Shown: in pieces, positions 12,076 through 22,791 of the stretch
Position numbering within the stretch: the first letter of the stretch is position 1
Layout: each line of letters starts with the position of its first letter
Origin: Galdieria partita
Taxonomy: Eukaryota > Rhodophyta > Bangiophyceae > Galdieriales > Galdieriaceae
Assembly: GCA_025991245.1 (NCBI GenBank)
Contig: BQMJ01000025.1
Location: 1 to 64,000 of the forward strand
Direction: 5' to 3'
Length of the DNA: 64,000 nt
Position numbers and translations under genes: made by a program
The notes under the pieces: model-generated
What the model was told of the DNA's origin: nothing
The model's database searches: none
The model's input: only the letters and a program-made list of their open reading frames with translations

Positions 12076-13049
12076 ACTATAGTTTGAATTCCATTCTTTC
12101 TCAGTGGCTTCTCCTTGTATAGTATGATGATCTCCATTGTGCAATCTTTTGGCCCTTTTTTGTTGTTACTTTTTGCAACTTTTCACTATTCGAGGAGTAA
12201 AAATGAATCTATTCTCTTTCTGTTCCATACTGTCTCACATACTGCCAAAGCTACAAAAGCTTTAAGACGAGAAGAGCTTCAATGACACGTGAAGTAGAAT
12301 GAAAAGAAACGGTTGATTGATTGTCGCTTGAGTGTACAAGGTTCTAAAAACCCATAACTTTCTTTATAATTCTTGATCTTGCCAATAAAATTTATCAATC
12401 AACCGAATAATTCAAGTAAATTCTTTTTGAGTAGTAACTACTTGAACGAGTCATATTCGCCTTTCTTTTACCATGTTCATTTCTTTGCATACATTCTTTA
12501 CATATCGTGGATATCGATAAAGGGAACCAAATGAAAAAATAGAACTTGAGTGATTGACAAAACTCAATGAATTGTGTTTGCAAATTTGGATTCAAACTAT
12601 TTCCCAAAACAGCTTTAGAATTTGGAATGTTCATCAAATATGATATATTTTTGAAACAATCTTTTTTATTTCATCTCATTCACTCAATCCTTTACTAGAC
12701 AACTTGTTTCGAATACAATATTTTTCAAGATCTCTGCACTTTGTCAATTCAACATACACTAGTCTACTTCATCGTCGTGTTCAAGTTTTGTTCTCGTAGC
12801 GAATATTTCTTCCTTTGCTTTAGTTTTCAAAATACTTTGAACATTTATCAAACGATCTACTTAATTTGCTATAATGTTTTCGCTAACCTCAGTAAAATAA
12901 ATCTTTCCACAAGTATGTATATACAACTCGTTCAGGTTAAAAGGTTCCTATAATGTTATGACTACTACAAATTATCCTCTTTTACACTATTCTCATCTAA
13001 AGAACCAAGAATGTGCAAAGCTATGGTAGTTATTTCCAAGGAATCTCCC

Positions 13050-14440
13050 TTTATCGATCGTAATCAATCTCTCCCTTCACAATGTTTCTGCAGATAAATC
13101 TCTTTTGAACTCCGATGTTAACCAACCAAAGTTACGACCAAAATAACTCAGGTTTAAACAGTATCCAAAAAGAGAAAACTCTCTAGTCTATTCTCAAGAA
13201 GTTTCTCGTTGAAACTCAAAAAAAATTTTCATAAACAGACCTTATCCACTTTGAAGCGGGTTGCATAACACAACTATTTAGCTCCTGTTCTCAACCAATA
13301 AGTTCTAACGAAAGAACGTTTCGAAGAGCTTAGAAAGGAGGTGGTATGAAAGGATGCCTTTAAAAGGTACAAACTATATCGTTTCTTGTATACTTGTAGA
13401 GAAATTTCCAAAAGAACCTTGCACTAGAGAGTTAAAAGACTGTTGATGCTCTATTCTTTTTGTGTTAGGGAGTTGTATCGTTGGAATTCAGTTACAGACT
13501 TTCCACTGTTGTACCTGATAATCCAGAATTCGTGAAAGTAACGAGAAAAATACTGGAGAGTTAATAGAATTGGATTTGACTTGTTGTTGACAAGGAGCTT
13601 TTCTTTGATCTCACAAGCCCAAACAGAACACGTTGAGTTTTAAGATGGTTAGCTTCCACATTGTTTGAATTGTAAACACTTGGTTAACGTTTTGTGAATC
13701 GAACGTTTTCAACAATTCCAGCTATACCTGTGGTTGGGTTAAATAAGGACTCCAAAAGAGTGCTGATTACAGTTGTCAAGAAGGGAGTTTGTCCCATACC
13801 CTAGAATGGGTTGATGTATAGTCGAAGCGCTATCATAGAAGACGTTAGGGAGAAATGTGAATCATTCCTTGTGTTGCTGAATAAAATTCTACCCTGCGTT
13901 TTAATTTTGTGAAACAAGGATCAAGAATTCCTAGACATATGGACGGTAACTAGTACTAGCAACTTTTACTAAGATTTTCTGGAAGGTGTACTTTGAAGCA
14001 AACGGTGACTTTAGCAAAGTCAACGATAGTATATAGTGGCACAAAATTCAGCAGTCAACAACCGACCATCCTGAAAGGATTCCAAGAATAGATAAGCCCA
14101 AATGAGTTGTACAGTCGTTGCTTCCAAAGATAAAATCTTTTTGCTCTAACAAAACTTGTAGAATGCCACAAGGGAAGAAATCAACAACAACTCAATGAGA
14201 TACTTTTAAAGTATACAAAGTACTTTAACAAGACACGAAGCAAGATTTCAAGTTACCAATTCGACTTGAATTTCCATTCTCATCTCACAGTTACTCTGAA
14301 AACAACGCATCAAATCTACAACAATTTTGTTAGAAACTTCACTGTCTCGACAAAACTAAAATTCTGACAGTATCCAAAAATATTTCAAAACGTAAAGCCA
14401 AATCCACCTGTTCAACCTTTGAAACTTGGGTTCCCAAAGA
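13050..14440. repeat. Subtelomeric repeat B, copy 2
   Basis: Diverged copy of about 9100-10640 in the same orientation. Its reading frame is interrupted compared with copy 1. The copies are about 4 kb apart, so the proximal subtelomere may have grown by duplication of a unit of about 4 kb. Confidence 0.55.
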
Positions 14441-16353
14441 AGGAGACGTAAAGATTTCAATACTCATAGCTCAGAATTGTGAACATCATACTATCAATGA
14501 CTTTCGATTGAGACTTCTTTCTTGCAGCGAGTAACGAAAGTCGCAAGCTCTGATAAATTGGTGTGTTCCATTGCCTCTTTCATAAAGTGAAGAAAAATTT
14601 AACTCAAAGATAACTTTGCATGATATCACTTTGAGTAGATGAGGTATTTTCAGCCAGTCGTTCAAAGTTCACATATATTCGACAATGTTCGATTAGATAG
14701 GTGAAGTATCCTGAAGGATAGATATCAGAAGTAGACAAATCGTAACTCTTCAAAGGAAGCATTGAGTTGAACGGATTCCTTTTCTTGTCTGTATTGGATA
14801 ACAACCTTTGCTGTGTGATACTGTGAAGATTCTTTTGTAGACAATTGAACTTCTTTTAATCTAGTGGAGGTCTATATAGTCTGGTTGGTGTAGAAAAGAC
14901 AAGCAATGGAATAGCTTAAACTGGAAGAGTGTTAAACAAGTATTAAAATCTCAGAGTACCTTGATTTTCCTTAACCGGAAGCACTGTTGATTTCAGAATA
15001 TCTTTCAAGTCAATGAAAGAAATTATTCAATCATAAAATATGTTTCTCAAGAAGTCACCTCAAGTTCATATATTCTTTCTCTAAGCAACTCCATTTCAAT
15101 GTTCCATAGGAAACAAAGAAACCCTAGATTTCTTTTTTGAATTCTCAAACGTAGTTGTAACACAAAGTATACAAACTATACAACTCTATAAATTGCAAAA
15201 CTTGTTTTTCACTATTGAGACAAAATTGGAAGGTCGCGTTGGTTGATGACACAATTTGATTGAAGATCATCAATTGATTCTCAAAGGATGAGTAGTGAAA
15301 CGTCTTTGAATATGTCCAGAGAGTTGGTTAGATACGAAAAAGTAGCTTGTCTTGAAACGAGTCACAGCAAGAATTAGGTTTGCTAGCAGTTGGATTCCAG
15401 ATCTCAACAAAATTTGTAATATAGCGATAGGCTTCATGAAGACATACAGTGTCATTGACTGTTCAAATTGAAGTATATACAACTATAGTTTGTCTTTTTC
15501 ACTTTCACAAGAGTCTGTCAATAGACAAATGTTGACATATGGAAATTGCAAACTATTCAACAAACACAAGACATAGCTGAGAATCTGCTCAAAGCGGAGT
15601 TTCAGCCCTATTTCACAAGACTCTGTATAACAATTCCCCAATAAAACTACTTTCAAACAACACCCAGTCAAACTACGCTGACTTGTAACAGACTTTATTG
15701 GATCAGTTACTAAAACTCAGTGCAAGTTTGGAACCTTTTATCAATACATTATTCTCGAAACACACACAGCTAGTTTTCACTCAAAGACCAGAAACTACAA
15801 AGCAAGTTGCCTCGTTAGAAGTGTATTTCGCGGAGGTACTTAGTATGAGACTATCCAAGAAGTCACTGCAATTTGAGTGAAAAACAGTGTTCAAAACGAA
15901 ACTTGGACTGTCAAAAAGAACTCAAAATGAGGTATAACTAGTAAAGCTCCATCTGTACAACCTAAACAAAGTCCTCCTTGGAAAGTGCCAACAACAAAAT
16001 TCGAAGCAAGCTTTATATCCATCAAAGTGGTAATCACACTAAACGAAACAAGCAAACAAGCTATCTACTCAAGATGACAAAGATTCCAAATATGTTTTGT
16101 TTGTTGCAAACTTAAAATTTTTCTCCCACTCTATTCACACAAAGCTCTGGAAGTGAGTCAACAAGTTATCTGTATCCACTATAAAATAAAGTCACTTTGT
16201 CGTAAAAGAAACAACAAAGTCATCTGCAAGCCGAACAAAAATATTAGCTCTTATACATAAACTATGTAATACTCGTATAGAACAACAATTTTACATTTTG
16301 AGATTCAATTTGTTGTTGGTCGTTTGTTGCGGTGGTTGTTGCGCGAATACAGA

Positions 16354-18972
16354 ATGGACGTCTTCTCTTTTAAAGGTGTTAAACATCCCCTTGTCAATCG
16401 TGAGTCCGCAGTGTTGCAAGTTATAGAAGCTTTTCAAGCCTCTCATCTTTGCGATGAGCAAGGTTTCTCTAAAGGACAACGGCCACACGTTTCTATCGCT
16501 CCCCAAATGTATGGGAGTGGCAAAAGCACGTTTGGCCAAAACTTCCAAACGTTTGTTTCCATGAACAAAGAGTTTTTGTTGCACTATTTAGGTAAAATGG
16601 GTCTCCCTGGTATTGCAGAAGGGGACAATATAGGAGAACGTTCTCTAGACGCACTATTAAACGAGACTTTATATGTTGTGTTGAATCTTCTCGATGTTCC
16701 TGACGGGAATCGCTTTCAAACTACGCTTTTTGAGTGGATAAGCAGAGAGGCACTTGCCCAGTTTCCAAACGGTGCAGATCTACTTTCTCAAGTGCTTTCC
16801 TGTATTGGTAGTCCAAAGGAATGGTTTCAGAAACTCTTACAAGTCACCAAGAAACGTTATTTATATCTGTTTATTGATGAAATTGAAGCTTTGGAAGGCG
16901 ACAAATTCAAAATGTTTAAGGAGTTGATGGTTACACGAAGAGCAAATCGAGTGCACAACGTCTATTGTTCTTTTTTTGGAGTCTTATCGACAATTTTAAC
17001 TCAACCTTTTGTAATTTGTGTTTTAGCAGGGAGATCAGATGCTGTCGTAACTAGTCAACGAGATGCCCTTACTTCCCCAGTCATTTTATCCTTTCTTCGT
17101 TTAGATCCTTTTTCAGAAGCAACTGTCAAGTACTTTATACAAAATACCACTTATGACAATGAACCTATTCTAAAAGTATTATTTCCTAGTCATTCTGAAG
17201 GACACGATTGGTTCTTCAAACAAGTATATGATTATACAGGTGGTGTTCCTTACTATGTTGTTCATGTTTTAAATGAATTGGGAAACAAATGTGAACGTTG
17301 GAATAGTTTTTGTGATCTTTCAGAGGATGAAATGAAAGAGAAGATAGAGAAAGTTGCTCCGAATCTCGTAGTAACTCTTTCTCGTATGACACCCGAATCA
17401 ATGATTGTTTTTTCTTCAATGCTTCTTGCGAGTATATTTGAATTTCGTATTCCAAAGAGAGAGATTCTATTTGGTGGTTTAGGAAGTTATCCTGAATATG
17501 TTTTGGATATTGCCAACCATTTCGGTTTTTATTATGTGAGTTGCTCGAAAAACGAACAAGACGAAGCAAGCAGGACACCCTTTGGATTCAGAAATGAAAC
17601 ATTTTTCAAGTTGGTTTTTCCAAAGATTGTACTAAAGCATATTCAATCGCGATATCGGAATATTCCTCCTGTTCGTTTTATTTGTAGTTTATTTTCATCG
17701 ATCAGTCGATTGGATTCACTTTCCAGTCGTGGTTTCAAATTTGAAATTATATTTACTCTTATTCTTTATGTTCGATGGTGTTTCTGTTCCAAACTAGGAG
17801 AATTGAGTATATTTCGACATAGTTTTGTGGAACATATATCAATACAATCTACTGAAACCATTGGCAGCTTAAAAGTGGATCCTATTCCCAATTATGTTCC
17901 AGCATTTAGTTCGACAGTGAGTAGAATCCATAGTGCTAACGGAGCAACTTACCATATCAATACTTGGAAACCATTTTTTGAAAAGTATTTATCAAAAGAT
18001 GGAATATTTGTTCCTATTCGACAAAACTCTAATGGACCTGATGTTCTTATTCGAGTCACAGATATGAAAGACAATTCTTTCCTTGCTATTCAAGATGAAT
18101 CTTCTTCAGAGCAAACACCTATGGAGACTGAAACCACCAAGAAGAGAGTATATTTGATAGGTATTACATTGAAATGTTTTCAATTGTCAAGTTCTGGTGT
18201 TGGACGTTCAATGATTAAGGCAGAAGTTGCTAAATTTTTACATCCAGTGGCGTCACAGCTTGAATGGGAACAGAATAATTTAACAGCCATTCAGTTGATT
18301 GTAAGCGACAAGTATACTGAAGAAGTTTCCAGACAATTTAGGAATAATCAGAATTGGATATTGAATAGTGGAGTTTATTATGAAGACAATAATAATAATA
18401 TTGTTTACAGTTCTATCAACTCTGAGATACAACCACAGAATATACGAGAAGAATGGTTATGGATACCTCCTCATTGTCAAGTTGTAGTATGTTCAACTAC
18501 ATCTTTGCGAACTTTTTTAGGTTGCAAGACTAGTAGAGATCTTGAAAGTGTGTTTGGAGACAATGCTGGATGGTTGGAACAACTGAAACCACTTTCTGAT
18601 TTGTTGAGCAATTCTTTTGTAGATTTATTAAGGCATGTTCCATTTGAAGAATCTGAAAGGAATATTGGAAGGATGGAAAGAAGAAGTACTCTTCCAACGA
18701 TGGATATGAATGTGATGCAAGTGGAAGATACGAGAGAAGAAAATGTTGCTGCATCAAGTTCTATGAGTTCTTCATTTGATTGGAATACTTTTTTAAGAGA
18801 ACGTTGTGGTCTTTCCGAACAAGAAGTTGTACATTGTTTGCCCAAAATATCGTTCATACAATTAGGAGACTTAGATGGAGTTACAACAGGGTTTCTCCGC
18901 AGTTGCGGTATTGACAATTCTTCACAAAGGTTGCGAATCATGTTAGGAATACGAAATTTTTTGAAAATGTAG
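16354..18972 (+). CDS. P-loop ATPase with degraded nuclease-like region and C-terminal SAM-like domain
   Basis: Intronless, 872 aa from the first ATG; an upstream in-frame TTG at 16324 is unlikely to be used. After an 'LVNRES' lead comes a Walker A motif, YGSGKST (about residues 53-59), and a Walker B, YLFIDEIE (about 171-178). A sensor-like 'VLAGRSD' follows (about 226). Around 562-605 a 'GPDVLIRV' strand and a later 'VYLIGITLK' strand look like a PD-(D/E)XK fold whose usual E/Q is replaced by Thr. The last 65 residues (from about 808) read as a SAM domain (FLRERCGL ... LRSCGID ... LGIRNFL). This order recalls the Crinkler/RHS-type NTPase-nuclease proteins and the archaeal-ATPase-like family that is expanded in Galdieria. 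Function is not known from sequence. The subtelomeric location fits a fast-evolving family. Confidence 0.75.
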   Translation: MDVFSFKGVKHPLVNRESAVLQVIEAFQASHLCDEQGFSKGQRPHVSIAPQMYGSGKSTFGQNFQTFVSMNKEFLLHYLGKMGLPGIAEGDNIGERSLDALLNETLYVVLNLLDVPDGNRFQTTLFEWISREALAQFPNGADLLSQVLSCIGSPKEWFQKLLQVTKKRYLYLFIDEIEALEGDKFKMFKELMVTRRANRVHNVYCSFFGVLSTILTQPFVICVLAGRSDAVVTSQRDALTSPVILSFLRLDPFSEATVKYFIQNTTYDNEPILKVLFPSHSEGHDWFFKQVYDYTGGVPYYVVHVLNELGNKCERWNSFCDLSEDEMKEKIEKVAPNLVVTLSRMTPESMIVFSSMLLASIFEFRIPKREILFGGLGSYPEYVLDIANHFGFYYVSCSKNEQDEASRTPFGFRNETFFKLVFPKIVLKHIQSRYRNIPPVRFICSLFSSISRLDSLSSRGFKFEIIFTLILYVRWCFCSKLGELSIFRHSFVEHISIQSTETIGSLKVDPIPNYVPAFSSTVSRIHSANGATYHINTWKPFFEKYLSKDGIFVPIRQNSNGPDVLIRVTDMKDNSFLAIQDESSSEQTPMETETTKKRVYLIGITLKCFQLSSSGVGRSMIKAEVAKFLHPVASQLEWEQNNLTAIQLIVSDKYTEEVSRQFRNNQNWILNSGVYYEDNNNNIVYSSINSEIQPQNIREEWLWIPPHCQVVVCSTTSLRTFLGCKTSRDLESVFGDNAGWLEQLKPLSDLLSNSFVDLLRHVPFEESERNIGRMERRSTLPTMDMNVMQVEDTREENVAASSSMSSSFDWNTFLRERCGLSEQEVVHCLPKISFIQLGDLDGVTTGFLRSCGIDNSSQRLRIMLGIRNFLKM

Positions 18973-20424
18973 TGTTTACTGACAAGTTTGTAGTATTTTT
19001 GGTGTTTTAGAAGATAAGAGCCACACAGAAACTCTTGTGCTAACAGGAGTGACGTTTGAAAAGGAGGGTTGTTCTTGTTTTTTCGCTTTAGCAATTTCAC
19101 TTTGGACTCTCAAGTTGTTATTGATCGAGTATAAGAAAGTCGTTGTGTCTCTAAAAAAACTTTTGCTTGGAGAGTGTCTTTAGCTATGTGTTGATGGACT
19201 ATTATTCATAATTGTCTTTGTTAAGAACGTCTTTTCCGTCTGCAAATAGTAGACTGCATATTCACCTCCTTTTATTATCAACTTCACACTTATAGGCCAA
19301 GCTATGTGAGAATACTGCTTGTTCTCGTTGAATATGACCCCAAAAGCCTAATATAAGAAGCATTGTCTTTTTGGTTTTAGTACATTCCGATATTTACTTC
19401 CTCAAAACTAGATAATCTCCTACCGTTGCTCCTCTTCTCAATACCCAACCATAATGAAGTTAGTCAGACACTGTTCCAAGGTGTGAAACAGATCCGTAAA
19501 GTCCAGTTCTGAGGAAAACAGAAAATTTCTATATGCTACTCAATCGTCCTAGTCTTTCATAATAAATAGGGAAACGCTGCCACGTTGCTTTTTGAGAGAC
19601 TATGAACAGAAAAACCTTTCGCTCAAACCACTTTGTACAGTCATTGAAAGAAATTCTCTAGCAGCAAGGGTCCCCATTGAAACACTCAAGCACTTGCTGA
19701 CATACAAAGGTGCCCACTGTGTATTTAATATAGCAAGTAACTAAACTTGAACTACGCAAACAGCACTAGAAATACAGCTCAAAAGAGGAGTCTTCACTAT
19801 GGTTTGACAAAACAGGATTCTGCAGTACAATTAACACTTGTACGAAGCAAAGTTACAAAACTTCAAATATTTTGTACCAGATATAAGAAAGTGTTCACAA
19901 CTGGTGGATAATCATTTAACTGTCAAGCAGTTGCTTTCAGCAAGATATACCATTGAAAGCTTCGTCCCTGGGTGTTGTTCTTGTATTGCTCCTGTTCGTC
20001 ACAACTAACTTCTAAAATGTTGCTGAAGGAATGTTTGTTTTCTATTGTGTAAAGTAAGTTTCATATTGTTCACTGGTAAGCGTTTATCAACGTGAATGGC
20101 AAAACTCTTGCCCTTTGATGAAATGGGTATTTGTAGGATTCTCAATATATCAATCCTGTTTTATCTACACTGTTCCTATAATTGACCTTTTGTACGAATC
20201 TAAGATTAACTAGTCCAGAAGATTCTCAAGAAGAGCAATTTCACTGAGCGACAGAGAAGGGAATCGAAGGAATTGCATGGTCAGACGATGAGCCTTTGTG
20301 CCCATTCGACTTTGTAAGTTTCGTTTCGAGTTCGATTCGTCACATCACTTCTCAGCCACTCACTATATATTTAAAAGGTCGATTCAATCCAACATTTCTT
20401 CAATTAAGTTATCCTCAGTTCAAG
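18973..20424. other. Intergenic, 1.45 kb
   Basis: No gene found. Long antisense frames at 18477-19100 overlap the ATPase coding sequence and are shadows. The final 150 bp before 20425 are probably the promoter and 5' leader of the fasciclin gene; a 'tatatttaaaag' stretch at about 20365-20377 could act as a TATA-like element. Confidence 0.5.
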
Positions 20425-20997
20425 ATGTATGTCAAGGCGCTATGTTTCATTCTATTGTTCGTGGTTGCAGGAACAGTGACCTATGCTTCTCCCTTGTCAT
20501 ATACTTCTCGTGCTTCATCCAATGATACAATTGCCGCAGAACTGGAAAAGATGAAAAACTTCACTACTCTTTTGACCTTGGCCAATATCTCTAACTTGAC
20601 CGGCACTTTGGAAAATGCCTCCCTTTCAGTCACCTTGTTTGCCCCTACAAATGATGGAATCTCATCAACTCTAAAAGCAGCAAATATTTCCGAATCAGCT
20701 GTCGTGAAAAACAGTACCTTGGTAAAAATGATACTTGAATATCATATCGTACCTCAGCCTCTGAAAACTTCCAGTTTCTCCGCCGTAAATTCGTTTAAAA
20801 CACTAGAAGGATCCAATATCACGGTGACAAAGAATAATACCGGTAAGTTGAAGGGAAAGAAAGCTTTTATATCCTGAAAATTTTTTGTAGGAATCTTCGT
20901 CAATGGATTTGAAATCATTAAAATGAATGTCAAGGCTGACAAGTCTATTATTCAAGTAATAGATGGTCTTTTGATTCCACCTGGCATCGTAGTTTAG
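20425..20997 (+). CDS. Secreted fasciclin (FAS1) domain protein
   Basis: Two exons, 20425-20842 and 20891-20997 (48-nt intron), 174 aa. An N-terminal signal peptide (about residues 1-21) is followed by a single FAS1 domain. The H1 box 'VTLFAPTND', the 'EYHIV' motif and the H2-like end 'IIQVIDGLLIPP' are present. The mature part carries nine N-x-S/T sequons, so heavy N-glycosylation is likely. There is no C-terminal hydrophobic tail, so no GPI anchor is predicted. FAS1 proteins work in cell adhesion or the cell wall; a wall or extracellular-matrix role is inferred. The start was chosen because it begins the signal peptide. Confidence 0.85.
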
Positions 20998-21116
20998 ACA
21001 TTTTGTGCGATCGTAAAATAACATCAGTAAATCTTTTTTGTTTTTCTATGAAACCAGTTCATTCGACAGTTTTCGTTTTCACAATCTTTGAACATTTCTT
21101 TTTACCATTCACTGAG

Positions 21117-22749
21117 CTACGACATAACTCTCTTCAAAAGAGGCTTTGAACATAAGCCTGCATCCAATGCATCTTGAAGAACAGCACATTGAATAATTTC
21201 AATGTTTGCAAAACTCATCACAGCTTGAGAGTCTACAGATGGGCAAATGAAGCGCCGAAAACCTAATTTTTCTGCTTCTAAAACTCTTCTTTCTAAATCC
21301 CAACAACTACGAAGTTCTCCACAAAGTCCCACTTCACCTAGAAATATAGTATCTTTTCTAACACGAACTTCACAAAGGCTAGAGACCAAACATACAGCAG
21401 CTGCAAGGTCTGCAGAGGGTTCTTGAATACGGAATCCTCCTACAACGTTCAAATAAACATCATATGTTTGAAAAGGAAAATTTAAACGTTTGGAGAGTAC
21501 AGCAAGTAGAACATAAAGTCTACTTAAATCGAATCCATTTGCTGTTCGTCTAGGCTGTGGAAAAGCAGAACGAAATGCTAGTCCTTGAACTTCCACTAAT
21601 ATAGCTCTGGTTCCTTCCATGGCAGCCACGACAGCAGAACCTTCCAATCCAATACTCGAATCATCCACTCCACTACGATGTTGACTTAAAAACAATTGGG
21701 AAGGATTCAGCACTTGAGATAAACCACTCTGAGTCATTTCAAGAACTGCAATTTCGCTGGTGCTTCCAAAACGATTCTTCACACATCTCAAAATACGATG
21801 CCTGGAATATCGTTCTCCTTCCAAATATAATACGGTATCTACAATATGTTCTAGTACTTTAGGACCAGCAATATCACCACTATCAAGAATAAGTATGATC
21901 CAAAAAAAGTAAATATGAATACCTTTTAGTTACATGACCTATAAGAAAGGTTGCAATGTTGTTTTCCTTTGCTATTTGAGTCAACTTGGCAGCGCACTCA
22001 CGAATTTGAGATACTGTTCCAGGGCCTGATGATATTTCTTCAGTAAAACAGGTTTGTATGGAATCTATTACGAGAGCCACTGGAGAATGCACTTTGACCG
22101 TGTCGATTATTCTGTCTACATCCGACTCTGAAAGAACATTCAGTTGACCACCTTGAACTAGATTCAATCTTCTTATTCTTCCAACAAGTTGAGGAATACT
22201 TTCTTCCCCACTTACATATATCACTTTGGATTGACAGCGCTGCAGTATTTCAGCTGCAATCTGAACTGCCAAAGTACTTTTGCCAACTCCAGGATCACCT
22301 GCTATAAGAATAACTGAACCTGTAACTATGCCACCTCCAAATACTCTGGAAAGTTCTTGACTAGTTAATGCCAATCTCCTTTCCACACTTTTGGAATCTT
22401 GTTCCATGACTTGGGAAATTCCTTCCACACAGAATAGATCTGCGGTCTCCTTTGAAGACAAGCTGCTTTTTCTCCAGCCTTGGGGTATATTATCTCTCTC
22501 GTATTTCTTTTGCAAAGAAGAAGGTTGATATACAAGGTCAAAGCTATCCCACTCTTGGCATCTAGGACACCTCCCTAGCCATTTTAAAGTTTGATATTCA
22601 CAATTTCGGCAAGCATATTTGGAACAGTGATCGTTAATAGCCTTACATCGCCACTCTTTCAACACAATATATCTCTTCTGTTTGTAATCATCCAAAACTC
22701 CATTTAGTCTTTTTGGGGAAGAGAAAAGAGGAACTAACAGGAAAAACAT
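21117..22749 (-). CDS. radA: RadA/Sms DNA repair ATPase, organelle type
   Basis: Exons 22749-21923 and 21879-21117 (43-nt intron), 529 aa. A short N-terminal extension precedes a C4 zinc finger (Cys 47, 50, 61, 64), a Walker A GDPGVGKST (about 151-159), a Walker B ending VIDSIQT, and the RadA hallmark KNRFG. The C-terminal half is the Lon-like domain. Bacterial RadA helps process recombination intermediates. A nuclear copy with an extension suggests plastid (or mitochondrial) DNA recombination repair. Its start codon lies 42 bp from that of the divergent bHLH-PAS gene. Confidence 0.93.
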
Positions 22750-22791
22750 CCCAAAGCCAATTCTCGCATAGGACGATTTTTAGTTTTCCAT

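Larger units (their letters stand above)
8801..16353. other. Gene-poor subtelomere, proximal part
   Basis: The + strand is A-rich here, unlike the T-rich distal part. It holds two large diverged copies of one repeat (about 8806-10640 and 13050-14440), a partial third copy (10890-11160) and the second copy of repeat A. Open frames other than 8806-9429 are short and unsupported. Nothing resembling an rRNA, tRNA or intact transposase was seen. Confidence 0.65.

Noticed and set aside
18477-19100. Minus-strand frame of 207 codons
   Set aside because: Mostly antisense to the 3' end of the ATPase gene, low-complexity Leu/Ser composition, no motif; a shadow frame.
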